Assembly (NCBI GenBank): GCA_014773175.1
Contig: VXCM01002038.1
Coordinates: 42,076 to 106,075 of the forward strand
Origin: Lucifuga dentata
Taxonomy: Eukaryota; Chordata; Actinopteri; Ophidiiformes; Bythitidae
DNA length: 64,000 nt
Reading direction: 5' to 3'
The position numbers were made by a program, and so were the translations under genes. Shown here piece by piece: positions 23,226 through 34,357 of the stretch; positions within the stretch are counted from its first letter, which is position 1, and every line of letters starts with the position of its first letter. The notes beneath the pieces were generated by a model that had not been told where the DNA came from, made no database searches, and worked only from the letters and a program-made list of their open reading frames with translations.

Positions 23226-23267
23226 GTTCGAGGCCAGCGTATGAGCTGTGAGGAAGAGCGTCTCAGG
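23226..23267 (+). CDS. Candidate 42-nt coding microexon, gene unknown
   Basis: A pyrimidine/TG-rich tract ends in GTGCTGCAG, a good splice acceptor. Then come 42 bases and CAGG followed by GTAAGT, a near-ideal donor. Forty-two is a multiple of three, and only one frame is open: it reads VRGQRMSCEEERLR; both others hit TGA. The peptide is charged and hydrophilic, as is usual for neuronal microexons, but I do not recognise the protein. No flanking exon is visible in the window. An intronic chance match is possible. Confidence 0.35.
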
Positions 23268-23269
23268 GT

Positions 23270-23684
23270 AAGTCCTGAAGCTTTCTGTTTCACTTCCACC
23301 AGTGGCATTTGTGTTTGTTAAAAACACTCCGGTGTTTGAAATGTGAAGTCCCAGAGAAAAGCCGGAGGATTAGAGAGCGCGTGAGAATCTCAGCAGGATT
23401 TACTGCTGCTGCTAACATGTTAACACACAGAAGGGCTTTGTGAAAAGTCTTTCTCCTGCTCTGAGCGATCAGCTGTGACTTCACGTTGGATGATGTGAAC
23501 GTTTTCCTCCTTCACCTTCACTGCAGCACTTGTTGCCCAAATGTGTGTGAATTTCACAGTTTGCGATGAGGAGGATGAAGTGATGAAGGCTTTGGGAAGC
23601 TTTAATTGTTGAGTTGCGACGATTTCGACAAGAGTTCACCTCCTAAAATGAGAGTCTGTCATTTCAAATGTAATAATACATATT
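23270..23684. other. No gene seen; downstream of the candidate microexon
   Basis: Non-repetitive DNA between the candidate exon and the foldback element. No further acceptor-exon-donor unit was noticed. Confidence 0.35.
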
Positions 23685-23687
23685 AGT

Positions 23688-24760
23688 CTATTTGTTCAGC
23701 CCATAGAGCCCCATTGTGAACCCGGAAATGTTGAGTACCCCAAAATTTTATGTTAGAAATGTGGAGTATGGGTCCCCAGTATTTAGAAACTGTCAGATGC
23801 TAACTTGCACATATTAGGCAATTTGCATAATTAACCTAATTAGCATTAATTAGCATAATCACCTATGTGCTTGGCCGATTCAGGCAATATTGGAGGTGTT
23901 TTGGGGGTTATTGAGGATGCTGAATCCATTTCTGACAATTTCAAAATTCAAAATGACCGTTATTAAACCAGAAATGGCCATATTTCAACTTCCGGTGTGC
24001 TGATTTTGATGAATTTTGAGTAGATTTTGAGCGTATTTATATGCTTAATACATTGTACCTGCATTTCAGAATGAAGCAACTGCTGCTATATCTGTTAAAC
24101 ATTTTACTTCTATTATACTCCCTTTTCTCTTTTTTGTAGGATATTATTTAGCATACTCGTATTATTGTAGTTTGGTATGGTACTTGCCTTTGTTATCTCC
24201 AATACTCAATAGTGAGTCGCCTCAGAGTGTAATAGTCTGAATTAAAATGTACACGTTCTGCATTGTTTGGATAATTGTGTTCATAAATATCCTCCAGTTT
24301 ATAACCAAGTTGAAGTTATTTCAGTTATTTCAATTACATAAGTTATTTATCCAATTGATTCAGTGTCCTCTGAAACTTTTAAATTCACTGAAACTTCACC
24401 AGAATCGGTTGAAATACTTCTGGAAGTTGAAATACTTCTGGAAGTTGAAATATGGCCATTTCTGGTTTAAACGGTCATTTTGAATTTTGAAATTGTCAGA
24501 AATGGATTCAGCATCCTCAATAACCCCCAAAACACCTCCAATATTTCCGAATCAGCCAAGCACTTGCTGAAATATTGTCTATATAGGTGACTATGCTAAT
24601 TAATGCTAATTAGGTTCATTATGCAAATTGCCCAACATATGCAAGTTAGCATCTGGCATTTTCTAAATACTGGGGACCCATACTCTACATTTCTAACATA
24701 AAACTTTGGTGAACTCAACATTTCCAGGTTCACATTGCTGGCAAATAGACTATATATTAT
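23688..24760. mobile_element. Foldback DNA transposon with arms of about 340 bp
   Basis: The left arm (about 23688-24030) and right arm (about 24420-24760) are inverted copies. Both start AGTCTATTTG and share GAAATGTTGAG, CCCCAGTATTTAGAAA, GATGCTAACTTGCA, TTAATTAGCATA, GGTGTTTTGGGGGTTATTGA and CATTTCTGACAATTTCAAAA. Identity is high (about 90% by eye). The 390-bp middle is AT-rich with no domain; a plus frame at 24247-24483 is low complexity. Long inverted arms with a small unrelated core are the build of foldback or large MITE elements. Confidence 0.85.
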
Positions 24761-24769
24761 AATTACATA

Positions 24770-25530
24770 TATGACTATACAAGAGCCACATACTCAGCTA
24801 CAAATCCATAGTAATAAGTACTTACATACTTTCATGCACGTAGCCTGGCTGAGAGTTCTGTGTGTGTAGGTGTGAGTGCATGTGTGTGCAGTGTAATTAC
24901 ACGTGGTGACATCATGAAAACACGCATCGTGCAGCTCACACGCTTTGTTTGCATCCTTGTAAAAGTGCAGAGAAGAAATGGTGACAAAGCGAAGAAACAA
25001 ATGAATCATTTATTGATAAGAAATAGAACAGCAATACTCAGATTAACACTGATGGTGTCCATCAACCTCTCTCTCTCTCTCTCTCTCTGACTGGGTTGAG
25101 GAGTTTACAGGAGTTCTTATGTTTTGCAGGATGCTACAGAAACTGATGAATGGCCGTTTTGACTCGTGCTCATGTTTTAGTCTCATCACTGACTTGACAT
25201 AGCAGCAGACCAGAGAGACTGGTTATTAAGCCTCGTACCCGTGTCGCTTCTCGCTGTCTTCCTTCCTCGTGAGGTTTTTCAGTCCAGGTTTACATTGTAT
25301 ATCTAAGTTGTGTAAACATTTTGTGGTCTGTTACAGTAGCTGATATGTTTGATCAGCCTGATCAGCTTTGATGCAGTAGGTACATATGATTATATTATTA
25401 TATAACAGCTGCATGTTGCGTGTTAAAATACACTTAAAGCCTTCGTGTTTTATGGACAGTAGAGGGATACTGTTTTAATGGTCATGTAATTACTTCTGGG
25501 GTTTTTATTGATAACATGTAATGGTACTGT
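24770..25530. other. No gene seen
   Basis: Unique-looking DNA with (TC)n near 25071-25089. It leads into the LINE remnant with no clear boundary. Confidence 0.35.
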
Positions 25531-25799
25531 TTCATGGGATCCTGTGTGTCTGATGATGTTTTCTGTGGTACTTTTGGTTTTAAACTTTTAACTATGGCTG
25601 AGGTTCATAAAGCCTTACAGGGCTTGGACCCTAGAAAACCAGCTGGTCCTGATAACTTAGAGACGTACTTTTTGAAACTGGCCACTGACAATATCGCATC
25701 TCCTTTAACGTCTTTTAACCACACTTTGATTAAATACCAGATCCCTAAATTATGGAAAGCTGCTGTTATTCTCCCTCTTTTAAAGGGAGGAACCCTTCT

Positions 25800-26137
25800 C
25801 TTATAACTATAAACCCAGAAATCTCTGTCTGTGGCACCAACATCTCTAGAACCCAGCACTGTATGAAGTTGATATTCAGCAGGTTTCTTGCTCAGGACCC
25901 AAGGACATGCAGCGTCACGTGTGAAGTTGTTTGGATGAGCGGTTCTCAAATTGAGAAAAAAAGTAGTCCGTGTGGCAGGATACGCTCCGGTCCAGTGCCA
26001 CGGTCTCAACCCGACCACAAACAAACAAAGCTAGCTCACGAGGACGTGCAGAACTAAGTTATGGCAGGCTGCGGCGCACACCATAAAGTCTGGCCCGTTC
26101 TGAAGATGCACATTTTCAGTGGACACTGTACTAGTTT
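25800..26137 (-). repeat. Dispersed repeat family A, copy 3, inside the LINE
   Basis: It has the same block order as copy 1, including the AGCTAGCTCACGAGGACGTG segment that copy 2 lacks. LINE reverse-transcriptase text stops before it and resumes after it, so it inserted after the LINE. Confidence 0.85.
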
Positions 26138-26392
26138 AAATAATTACAGACCGATATTAATTGTATCCCCTCTAGTTAAGATTCCGGAGTCCTTGCTCAG
26201 TGATAACCTTCAGGAGTTTTTATATTCTAAGTTTAAATTTAATTTATTTAAAGCTCTTACACATCATTATATTATATAACAGAGGGTAAATTGTCCATCT
26301 GTGTCCATGCAGGCTCAGTCACTGCTGCACTTTTGATTATTCATAACATAACGCACTTCTTGGTAAACTGGCAGATTGTTATCTACTGGTGC

Positions 26393-26650
26393 AGTGCCCA
26401 TTCAAAACATGCCTGTTTGGACCGGGCAGACTTTGTGGCCTGTCGTAAGTACCTGTGGAGCAGAGCATGTGCTGCCGTGCCCTGAGCGTGTCCTGCTGCG
26501 TGGACTACTTTTTACCTCAGTTTGAGAACCGCTCATCCAAACAACTTCACACATGGCGCTGCACGTCCTTGGGTCCTGATCAATAAACCTGCTGAATATC
26601 AGCTTCATACATGACAGGGTCTAGAGATGTTGGTGCTACAGACAGATTTC
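26393..26650 (+). repeat. Dispersed repeat family A, copy 4, inside the LINE
   Basis: It begins CAGTGCCCATTCAAAACATG and ends GGTGCTACAGACAGATTTCTG. It is in the opposite orientation to copy 3, 256 bp away, so the two copies and the LINE piece between them form a hairpin-capable unit. Confidence 0.85.
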
Positions 26651-26845
26651 TGTCTTTGTAGTTAGTTTATAGTTAAGATGTGTCCATGAAGCATGTACTC
26701 CTTAGAGCTTAGCCTTTGTTCAAAACATACCGAAGCCAAATATTTTAATAATTGGTGCTTCCTAAGTGAGGTGAACGCCCCTGATTACAAAAACTGGATT
26801 AACATGAGGGAGTTCATCTGTAGATAATTAAGATTATTAATTCTT

Positions 26846-26870
26846 AAAAAAAAAAAAAAAAAAAAAAAAA
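26846..26870. repeat. Poly(A) run
   Basis: 25 A residues, between family A copy 4 and the (GA)n tract. Confidence 0.9.
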
Positions 26871-26977
26871 CACAATAAGGGACAAAGACTGTTAATATTG
26901 AATGACAATGCACGACAACCCTTGATGTTAAATGCAGTCAATTTCTCCACTAAACATTTTAGCATAAGCACCCACAT

Positions 26978-26979
<2 letters not shown>

Positions 26980-27032
<53 letters not shown>
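26980..27032. repeat. (GA)n microsatellite
   Basis: About 26 GA units. Confidence 0.95.
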
Positions 27033-27034
<2 letters not shown>

Positions 27035-27244
27035 CCTGCAAAGTGGAATGAATGGAGTGAATTCATTTCATTTCACTATGCAAGTGTGTGAGTGTGTGTG
27101 TGCTTGCACTACTATAGCACTACTGTTGCGCTTATAAACAGAAAGCAAAAAATAAAGAAATATGTAGTAAGTAAGAAATGTCCTTTTTGAAGTTGGATAG
27201 CCTAATTAGACTAATTAGACAGTCTGAATCTGTACTGATGAAAA

Positions 27245-27515
27245 AGTGCAGTAGGCTTACCCGTTCCTGCAGCCGTTAGTGCTTGACTCCCTTGGAGTGG
27301 AGCATAAGGTGCTGTGCCCGTAGTGTATCCTATTGCCGTCATGTATCCTGCCGCACACAAACTACTTTTTACCAGCATGAATTCTAGAACCGCTCATCCA
27401 GACACCTTCTCACGTAACGCTGCACGTCCTTGGGTCCTGAGCAACAAACCTGCTGAATATCAGCTTCATACAGAGCTGGTTCTAGAGATGTTGGTGCTAC
27501 AGACACAGACAGAGT
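27245..27515 (+). repeat. Dispersed repeat family A, copy 5
   Basis: Same orientation as copy 4, with GCTGCACGTCCTTGGGTCCT and GATGTTGGTGCTACAGACAC. It is more diverged at the left end. Confidence 0.8.
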
Positions 27516-28019
27516 TACTGGAATTAAAGATAAATAAGAGAAATGTCAAGGGCCTCGCAGCCTGAGGCTAGATGATTGTTTACAGTTGATTATTCCCCAA
27601 ACCCGACTGAGACAGTGAGACATCTTTTATGGTGTCTGCTTCAATGAGCTGGAATTGTCTCCAAAAGACCTAATAATTATGTCTCTTATCTGACTGTCTG
27701 GTTTTAAATTAATTGTAAGAGATATTGTTGCCCAGATTCTTCAGGTCCATCAGGTCTTGCTCCTGTTTTTATTTTATTGTTATGGAATTTCCATCAACTT
27801 GACTTTTGTTTGTATGTTAAATGTCCATTTTTTTTTTTTTTACGTTACTTCATCTCGTCATAGTTCCCGTTAGGTTGTATTATTTGTGTAGCGTGCATCT
27901 TTTCTCATCCTGCTGTCTTTGCCATGTCTTCCTCCAAAATATATATATATATATAAAAAAAAAAAATCTAAATCTCAACTGGACTTCCTGGTTAAAGAAA
28001 GGTTAAATAAATCAATAGA

Positions 28020-29180
28020 AATTATTGATAGTGTGCCGTCAACTGTACACACACACACCATCTGTTTTTGAGCCATAAAGAAATCAGCATCTTTTCCTGA
28101 GGACTGTAGACTGGGTTTATTTCTGGCTGGTTTTTGGTGTGTTTGTGATGTAATGTGTCGCTGGGTGTTTCTGGTCCTTCCATGCTGGCCGCGGTGGATC
28201 AGGCTGTGACTTGTGTCTGAGCAGTGCTATGATGGTCCAGAATTACAAGTTATGCTTCGTATTCACCCACTGTTCTCTCTGATTCATTCATGGCTGCCAG
28301 CATGATTCGGTCACTTCCTGTTTTATCACGTCCACTTTCAGACATTGAGAGGATGCATTGAGAGGACGCAGGCAGAGACGTCTGAGCCTCCACACGCTCA
28401 TCGCACGACAGTTTAAATGACTAACGCCGTTAATCCTTCGCTTTCCACAGACAACATTCATCATCCGTCAATGATCAGGCTCAGTTTTCCCTGATCGATC
28501 GGTTATCTTTCAGCTGACGCCACTCTGTGGAAGCATTCCCACCAAAGCGGATTTCCACGGGAACATGATCTCAGAGTATTTACAGCAAAACTAATATTCT
28601 CAATCTATTGACTTGAATTATGTGTTGTCTTACAACATGTGTATAAATGTCTCTGTTTTTATGAAGAAACTTACATGCACGCTCAAAACAGCAAAACATC
28701 AACTTTCTGAACTTTGTTAATGCAGTTTTGGCCTGAACAGTGTGAACAGTGTGACTGTGACTGGACAGGATTGAAGTTCCAGGTTCAAAAACAATAAGTG
28801 ATGCTGAGAGCCAGAATGAAGTCAGGAGGACAGGAAGTTCTCTGGACTCTGAGTTTAAGACCAGCTTTTTGCTGTTGCAGCAGTCCGGCTTCAGAGTAAC
28901 ATTCCTATGGACATGAACTCTGTGTTCGTTGTGCCTCAGAACTGGGAATCCTGAACACAGAATCAGGTCATATACCTGTTTAACACCTGTGCTAAACAAA
29001 GTGGGAGACAACATGTCTGTCTCCATGAAGACTTCAGTGTTATTTGCTCTGTGAGAAGAAGTTCTGTTTAACACTGATGACGAAACTTTGCTCTCACCTT
29101 CTCTTTTATCTTTGAATATCAGGACGCCTCGTGTTTTTATTACCCACAGTTAAGATCACAACAACGCTTTCCTGTAAGAT
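28020..29180. other. No gene seen
   Basis: Unassigned DNA. The minus frame 29074-28580 is the longest non-repetitive one in the window (164 codons). It has an initial ATG, but I see no domain, signal peptide or splice context, and no bias I would trust. I leave it as unconfirmed. Confidence 0.3.
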
Positions 29181-29186
29181 CATAAT

Positions 29187-30178
29187 AGTAATAATAATTT
29201 CATTCTATAAGACCCCACTTGGGCTAAGTGAGAAGGCCAACACAGAATTCATGTGACAGAGAAACACACAAAAAAAGAAACAACCAAGAACACACATCTT
29301 CACATAATACAGGCAATAAGTAAATAAATATTACATGTGTCTAAATGTCACTATACTTTACAAAATGTTGTTAAATTACATTGAATTATGATATCTTTAG
29401 AGTTACATAACTTATCCATCTCATATACATTTGGTCTCACTCTAGTATATACAGGCAGATATTTAATTCTTTTCAAATTAAAGTAAGCACATTCAAACAA
29501 ATAATGAAACTCATCACCCAATTTCTCCAAATTAAACAACTGGCATATTCAATGCCGTAGAATAACCTAACCATAATCATAACCATAGACTAACTGTAAC
29601 CACTGGTATTCCACTGGCTCTACACCAGAACATCGCTAATTAACACCACAAATCATCATTTAAACTGCAGAGACAGTTTTCCAGATGAAGTGTGTGTTTA
29701 AATGTAATTTGTACAGAGTGTTGCTAAATATTGCAGTTTTCCAGCTTTGCCTCAGTTAGTCAGATATTTGATATAGCTGTTTTTACCACACCTGTACTTC
29801 CCCACAAATAAGAAAATCCTGTATCATCAAATATTTGTTTTAACTTCACAATCCATCGTGGTTTAAGCACTTCCTTATCATATAGGTTTTTCAGTAACGG
29901 AAACAAAAAGAAGGATAATTTACTTCCTCTACCATTTAATAATCTACACCAAAAACCAATCATCCCACATTCAACTTTTTTTTCAATTTAAATATACCAA
30001 CTTCCCCATACAGTGCATAGTTTGCAGCATTTTCATTTAACTTAAGTATCTTTTTCGTAAACTTGATGTGAAAAGCCTCGATAAAGGAGACGTCCTCGTG
30101 TCCCCACGCCTCTAAATCCATTTGATCAAACGGCTGCAGCTGTGTCTTAATAGATAATCCCAAGTGTCTTGCTTTGTG
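29187..30178 (-). mobile_element. LINE ORF2 C-terminal remnant with 3' end
   Basis: On the minus strand, consecutive frame pieces match the region after the reverse transcriptase of fish LINEs. These are EAFHIKFTKKILKLNENAAN with NYALYGEVG (about 30100-30000), then WIVKLKQIFDDTGFSYLWGS (about 29860-29800), then LGDEFHYLFECAYFN (about 29520-29470). The last resembles the C-terminal cysteine/histidine segment. Pieces are in different frames and a part between 29760 and 29540 is missing. The remnant ends at the A/T-rich text near 29187. The clade is not assigned. Confidence 0.7.
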
Positions 30179-30184
30179 TGGCGA

Positions 30185-31465
30185 TCATACCAAAGAGTCA
30201 AACTGCTCATTGTTCAGCAGCAAGCCACTAAAACCGTTTATTTATCAGCTATTCAGTGAGGGATCACAGACTTTGGAGTCTGCAGCAGAAGTTATGTTTT
30301 TAGTCAAACTGAGTCCATGTTTCTTTTCATATAAATGAAACTCGTTATATCAGGTGGAAATCTCAGCAGCAGATCCTGGATTCAACAGTGCAGGTTGTGC
30401 TGTACAAACAGGAAGTGATGAGGGCAAGACGATTGGATAAGGACGGCCCCATAGCTGTGTTTGCCTCAGGCCCCCAAAACACTAAATCCACGCCTGTGGA
30501 AAGGTAGTCCTTTTATTTTTTGGCCTGAAGGACGAGGATCTGTGCACGCTCATGTGCAGACTGTAAAGTAGCTTTCGTCCTGCCGTCTTTCTTTAAGAGC
30601 CGTTGAAACGCTCGCGGCGGTAATAAGCTTATGTGTAGAAGTGTGACTGATAGAAGATTCTTTCTTGGTTTCCTGAAGAGGTCAGAAGTTACTCCACACA
30701 GGAAGTTCTGTTTCCCGTCCTAATCTACGCCTGGTTCATACTACAAAATTTATCAAATCGAAAGAGATGCTAAAAATGTGAGAGAGCTCAAACATCTGCA
30801 TTTATAAGGATAAATATCATAGTTTTTGGTCCTCACACAGATTAATAACAGCACAATACACACTGACAGATTCAATTCACAGCCAAACCACACATCTCTG
30901 GAGATTAACACCACACCACATGTGATTTTAGAGTAAAGGAGGCAGGAAGAGCTCGCTGTGCTGCACCCACAGAGAAAAGAAAGACAAAATGGATGTAGTG
31001 ACGGAGATGATGTGAACATGGGCTGCACATGTTTACTGCACATGCTATATTATTGCCTCAAACCAACAAATCGTGGTTATATTTCACGGGTGTTGCCATG
31101 GTTGCATTTATGCGTTAATAGACGTGATTAGTCAAGCAGTGGAAGGATGACACCATGAGACAGTTTTCGTCTTGGTTCCAATTTTGAGCTGTTGAATTTT
31201 GGGGTCTGGGTCCTTTTTCTTGTTGTAAGGAAAAAGTCTTTCCTGTTCAACACTGGTCTGAAATTATGTCACACCAGTCCTGGCCTTGATGTGTCCCCTT
31301 CCCCCCTTACGTCTGTGGGCGGGGCTTGGAGAAATGCTACCCATTCAGGCCATTTATGAAGAGGACTGAGACACCGATCATCTGCCGTTTACGTGCTGCT
31401 CTGACATCAATACCCAAAACACGTTTACCTGAACAGAAACAGGACATTTCATTACTGTTAAACCT
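30185..31465. other. No gene seen
   Basis: Unassigned DNA before the (AC)n tract. The minus frame 31043-30753 has no domain I know. Confidence 0.35.
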
Positions 31466-31467
31466 AG

Positions 31468-31468
<1 letters not shown>

Positions 31469-31514
<46 letters not shown>
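31469..31514. repeat. (AC)n microsatellite, then N and an A run
   Basis: About 23 AC units, followed by N at 31515 and 14 A residues. Confidence 0.95.
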
Positions 31515-31709
31515 NAAAAAAAAAAAAAACAGTATTACTGAACAAAATAGCAACTACTTAAATGATAAGTGACTCCAAACTTTTGAGCCATAGTGTACAT
31601 ATCTTCCTTGTTGCTGGGATCAGACAGTAGCATTTCCAAGAATATGACAGACCTTACTTCCTGCCCTGATTTCCACTTTCAAAATAAAAGGGGATCGTGA
31701 GTACATGGA

Positions 31710-32081
31710 GTTTTAAGACTAAATGTTTTTTTCTCCTCTCTGCATTGAACTGTGAGAAACTAGAACAAACTGACCTGAAGCTGCATTTGCAGGAATGATA
31801 CTGTGTGGGAATTTTGAATACTGTTTGAATTTAATGCTTTGAACTAAAAGAAACTGAACTGAAGCTGCATTTACTGTAATTTTGCGTTATTTTTCATGAA
31901 CTATTGAATTATTTGCTTTAATATAACTCTTTTTTGCACTACCAAACTGTTTTCAGTTCAAACAAAATAAAAAACTTACATCCTTTGTGGCTGACTGACT
32001 AAAGATATATTGTATATATATATATCTATATATATATATGTTATTCTTATATGTCAGGAGAGAGACCTGGCTGGCACCCCA
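31710..32081 (+). repeat. 5' LTR, 3' part only
   Basis: It aligns with 38529-38903 through ACTGACCTGAAGCTGCATTT, GAATTTTGAATACTGT, TTGAATTATTTGCTT, ACATCCTTTGTG and GTCAGGAGAGAGACCTG, closing at CTGGCACCCCA. The upstream part of the 3' LTR (from 37329) has no clear counterpart left of 31710, so this LTR is truncated or rearranged. Identity between the LTRs is roughly 90% by eye, with indels, pointing to an old insertion. Confidence 0.8.
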
Positions 32082-32128
32082 GATAGGACCTTGCAATTAA
32101 ACTGAACAACACTGTATACTGGAAAAAA

Positions 32129-32184
<56 letters not shown>
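32129..32184. repeat. (ATAG)n tetranucleotide repeat
   Basis: About 14 units, just downstream of the 5' LTR where a tRNA primer site would be expected. It may have grown from or replaced that site. Confidence 0.95.
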
Positions 32185-32185
<1 letters not shown>

Positions 32186-32512
32186 AAAGGAAACCTTGGA
32201 AAATAAGGAATCTCACAATTGTGCAAACAAAATCTTTATTGAGGGAAACTGAAACACTGTATGACAAAGCAAAGCAAAGTGGACGCCTGTTCTAAATCTC
32301 AGATGTGGAGTGAAATAGAAGAATTTGTAGAAGGACTTTCAACAGAAATGTTCCAAGGCTCATCCTCTGCAGTGGATGCTGCATCTGGAGCAGCACACTC
32401 CTAACTGGACATGGATCTCTATACAAACTCTGAACTTGCCAGTCCATTGATTTCCCAAAATTTCAGAACAACAGATAACATGAATGGAAATAAATCTCCC
32501 TAGTCTTCAATA

Positions 32513-33570
32513 ATGCCTGTGGAAAACCTATCATTCAACTGGAATCAACCGCAAAATGTTCAAAAGCTGACCGAGGAACAACAGCACCTCCAGATGGAGC
32601 TAAAGGAACATATGGAGAGCATGAAACATTCAATCACCAGACAAATGGGACAGATATCCACCTCAGTATCAGCTATTTGTCAACAACAGCAAAAGAAAAT
32701 GATTCAACTTATGGATAAACAGTTTGAATATTTGAAAACTCAAGTCAATGCATCACCTAACTGATGTCTAACTCACCATCATAATGAAATAATGAAGGAT
32801 CTTCACTCTATCCAGCACCTGTGGTACCTGTCAAAGGTCATCACTCACCTGCAAGAGAACTTATCACGCTGTAAAAAAAAAAAAAAAAAAAAAAAAACAG
32901 TTAACACCATGTTAGAAATGACAGGGATAGAGAGATAGAGATGCCAAAAGTTTCACACACCCCCACACCTCCTTGCGTAGCCATACAGGTGTTCAAACTG
33001 TTCAAACCCAATGCGAAGACTATCCTCCCGAAATCTCCCATCAGGCCAGGTTACAGTCTACCATGCAGCCTGATACAAGTCTTTGTTCACCTGGAGGTTT
33101 AGTTCATGGTGAAATGAAAAGCAGATTTATGGGGAAAAGTCCAATTAAATTACAATTTCCAGCTTCTGGCAGAATGGATGACACCCCTGACCTAATCCTC
33201 TACCTAGAAAATTGTGAGGACTTCTTGGCTTTAAATCCTCTCACAGATGAGGAGCTCATAGCCACTCTTCATAATGTCCTTCATGGCACTGCATGAGACT
33301 GGTGGGTTATAGCCCATCACACTGTCAATACCTGGAGGGAATTCCATGACCAATTCAGGGTAGCATTCCTTTCCAAAGACTATCAGCATGAGTTGGCAGA
33401 GAGAGTACGGAACCAAATTCAGAGAGAAGTAGAAAGTATTAGATATTTTGTGTATCGCTCCTTGTGTAAAAGGTGGAGGCCAGACATTAATGAAGAGGAC
33501 ATTATTAAACTAATCCTAAAAAAAAAAATATCAACCCCCTTCTTGCCATTCAGCTGAGAAGTAGCCAAGT
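32513..33570 (+). pseudogene. gag remnant of the gypsy element
   Basis: It starts at ATG 32513 with a glutamine-rich, coiled-coil-like N-terminus (83 codons to a stop). An A run at 32874-32897 and a second frame from 32973 follow. 33130-33290 reads the conserved capsid core: RMDDTPDLILYLENCEDFLA then TDEELIATLHNVLHGTA. A TGA replaces an arginine-like codon before DWW, and the frame goes on to about 33555. The product would be the structural capsid of the retrotransposon particle. Confidence 0.85.
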
Positions 33571-33589
33571 CACTTCAAAGATTGTGAAA

Positions 33590-34050
33590 ACCAGCTGCAA
33601 TAAGAACAAAGGAAAAGTCTGTTAAGCAAAACCTCTGCCTTTCAGTCTGTCTCACAACCACAAAAAAAGACCCAAAAGATCAACCCAGTAGTAACAGACC
33701 TACCCAGATCTACTGCTGGAGATGCAAAGGCCACCATGCCCCAGCCTCACATCTACAGTGGAAGCCTGGCAAAAATAAACCCCCAAACCCTCTTCTGTAG
33801 ACACAACTCGAGGTCCTGATGATCCTTATTCTGTTACACTTGGGCACTCACTCACTCCAGCCACTCAGAAAAAGCCATGCCAATGGACACCACAGGAGTT
33901 CCAGTGGGAGGTGCATTGCCATACCAGTTGTTGATATCCTTGAATATTGGATCATGGAAAGGAACTGCTATCCTGGACACTGGATCCTCATATACCCTGA
34001 TAAATGAAAATGTTGGGTCAGGAATGAAAAGGGCCACAGGATCAGCTTAA
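33590..34050 (+). pseudogene. Nucleocapsid zinc knuckle and protease remnant
   Basis: Near 33715 the frame reads CWRCKGHHAP. This keeps the first two cysteines and the histidine of a CCHC knuckle, but the last cysteine is lost. At 33970-33990 it reads ILDTGSS, the active-site motif of a retroviral-type aspartic protease, with the D codon at 33976-33978. Downstream the protease frame is broken within 70 codons. Confidence 0.8.
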
Positions 34051-34357
34051 AGCCTTGGACAAAAGGGCCTTTGTACTTGGCTGATGGAGGAAAACGACTG
34101 CCTTTGGGATGGGCTGAAATGTTATTCTCTCCTCAGACACAGTCAATAACATTACCCTGCCTCATCTTACGTATGTCTTGCTCACAGTCTTGTTTTTCCT
34201 GCAGTATTCGGTCTTGACTTTGTCTTCTTCACTGGATTCCAGTTTGACATCTCTGAGAACAGCTACTGGTTCAAATGCAATGGGAACCAGCAGTTTCCGT
34301 TCCTGAAAGCACCAGCAACCCTACCACGAACTGGTCCTGGCACCTTCCCACGTTGCT

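Larger units (their letters stand above)
25534..28012 (+). mobile_element. LINE ORF2/RT remnant and 3' end, broken by three family A copies
   Basis: 25560-25795 reads through the start of a non-LTR reverse transcriptase: EVHKALQGLDPRKPAGPDN, then PKLWKAAVILPLLKGG. After family A copy 3 it resumes at about 26138 with LNNYRPILIVSPLVKIPESLL, the next RT block, and continues weakly to 26393. Copy 4 follows, then unassigned DNA, copy 5, and from about 27528 a LINE 3' region. It closes with AACTGGACTTCCTGGTTAAA and GGTTAAATAAAT, a 3' tail common to fish L2/CR1/Jockey-group LINEs. Stops and frameshifts are frequent, and the catalytic YxDD region is not found. The clade is inferred. Confidence 0.75.

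Noticed and set aside
25800..26160. Target-site duplication of family A copy 3 (similar A/T-rich text on both sides)
   Set aside because: The left text also resembles the tail beyond the (ACAG)n of other family A copies, so it is probably part of A, not a duplicated target.
28580..29074. 164-codon minus frame as a gene
   Set aside because: No recognisable domain, no signal peptide and no splice context; a frame of this length is expected by chance in 64 kb.
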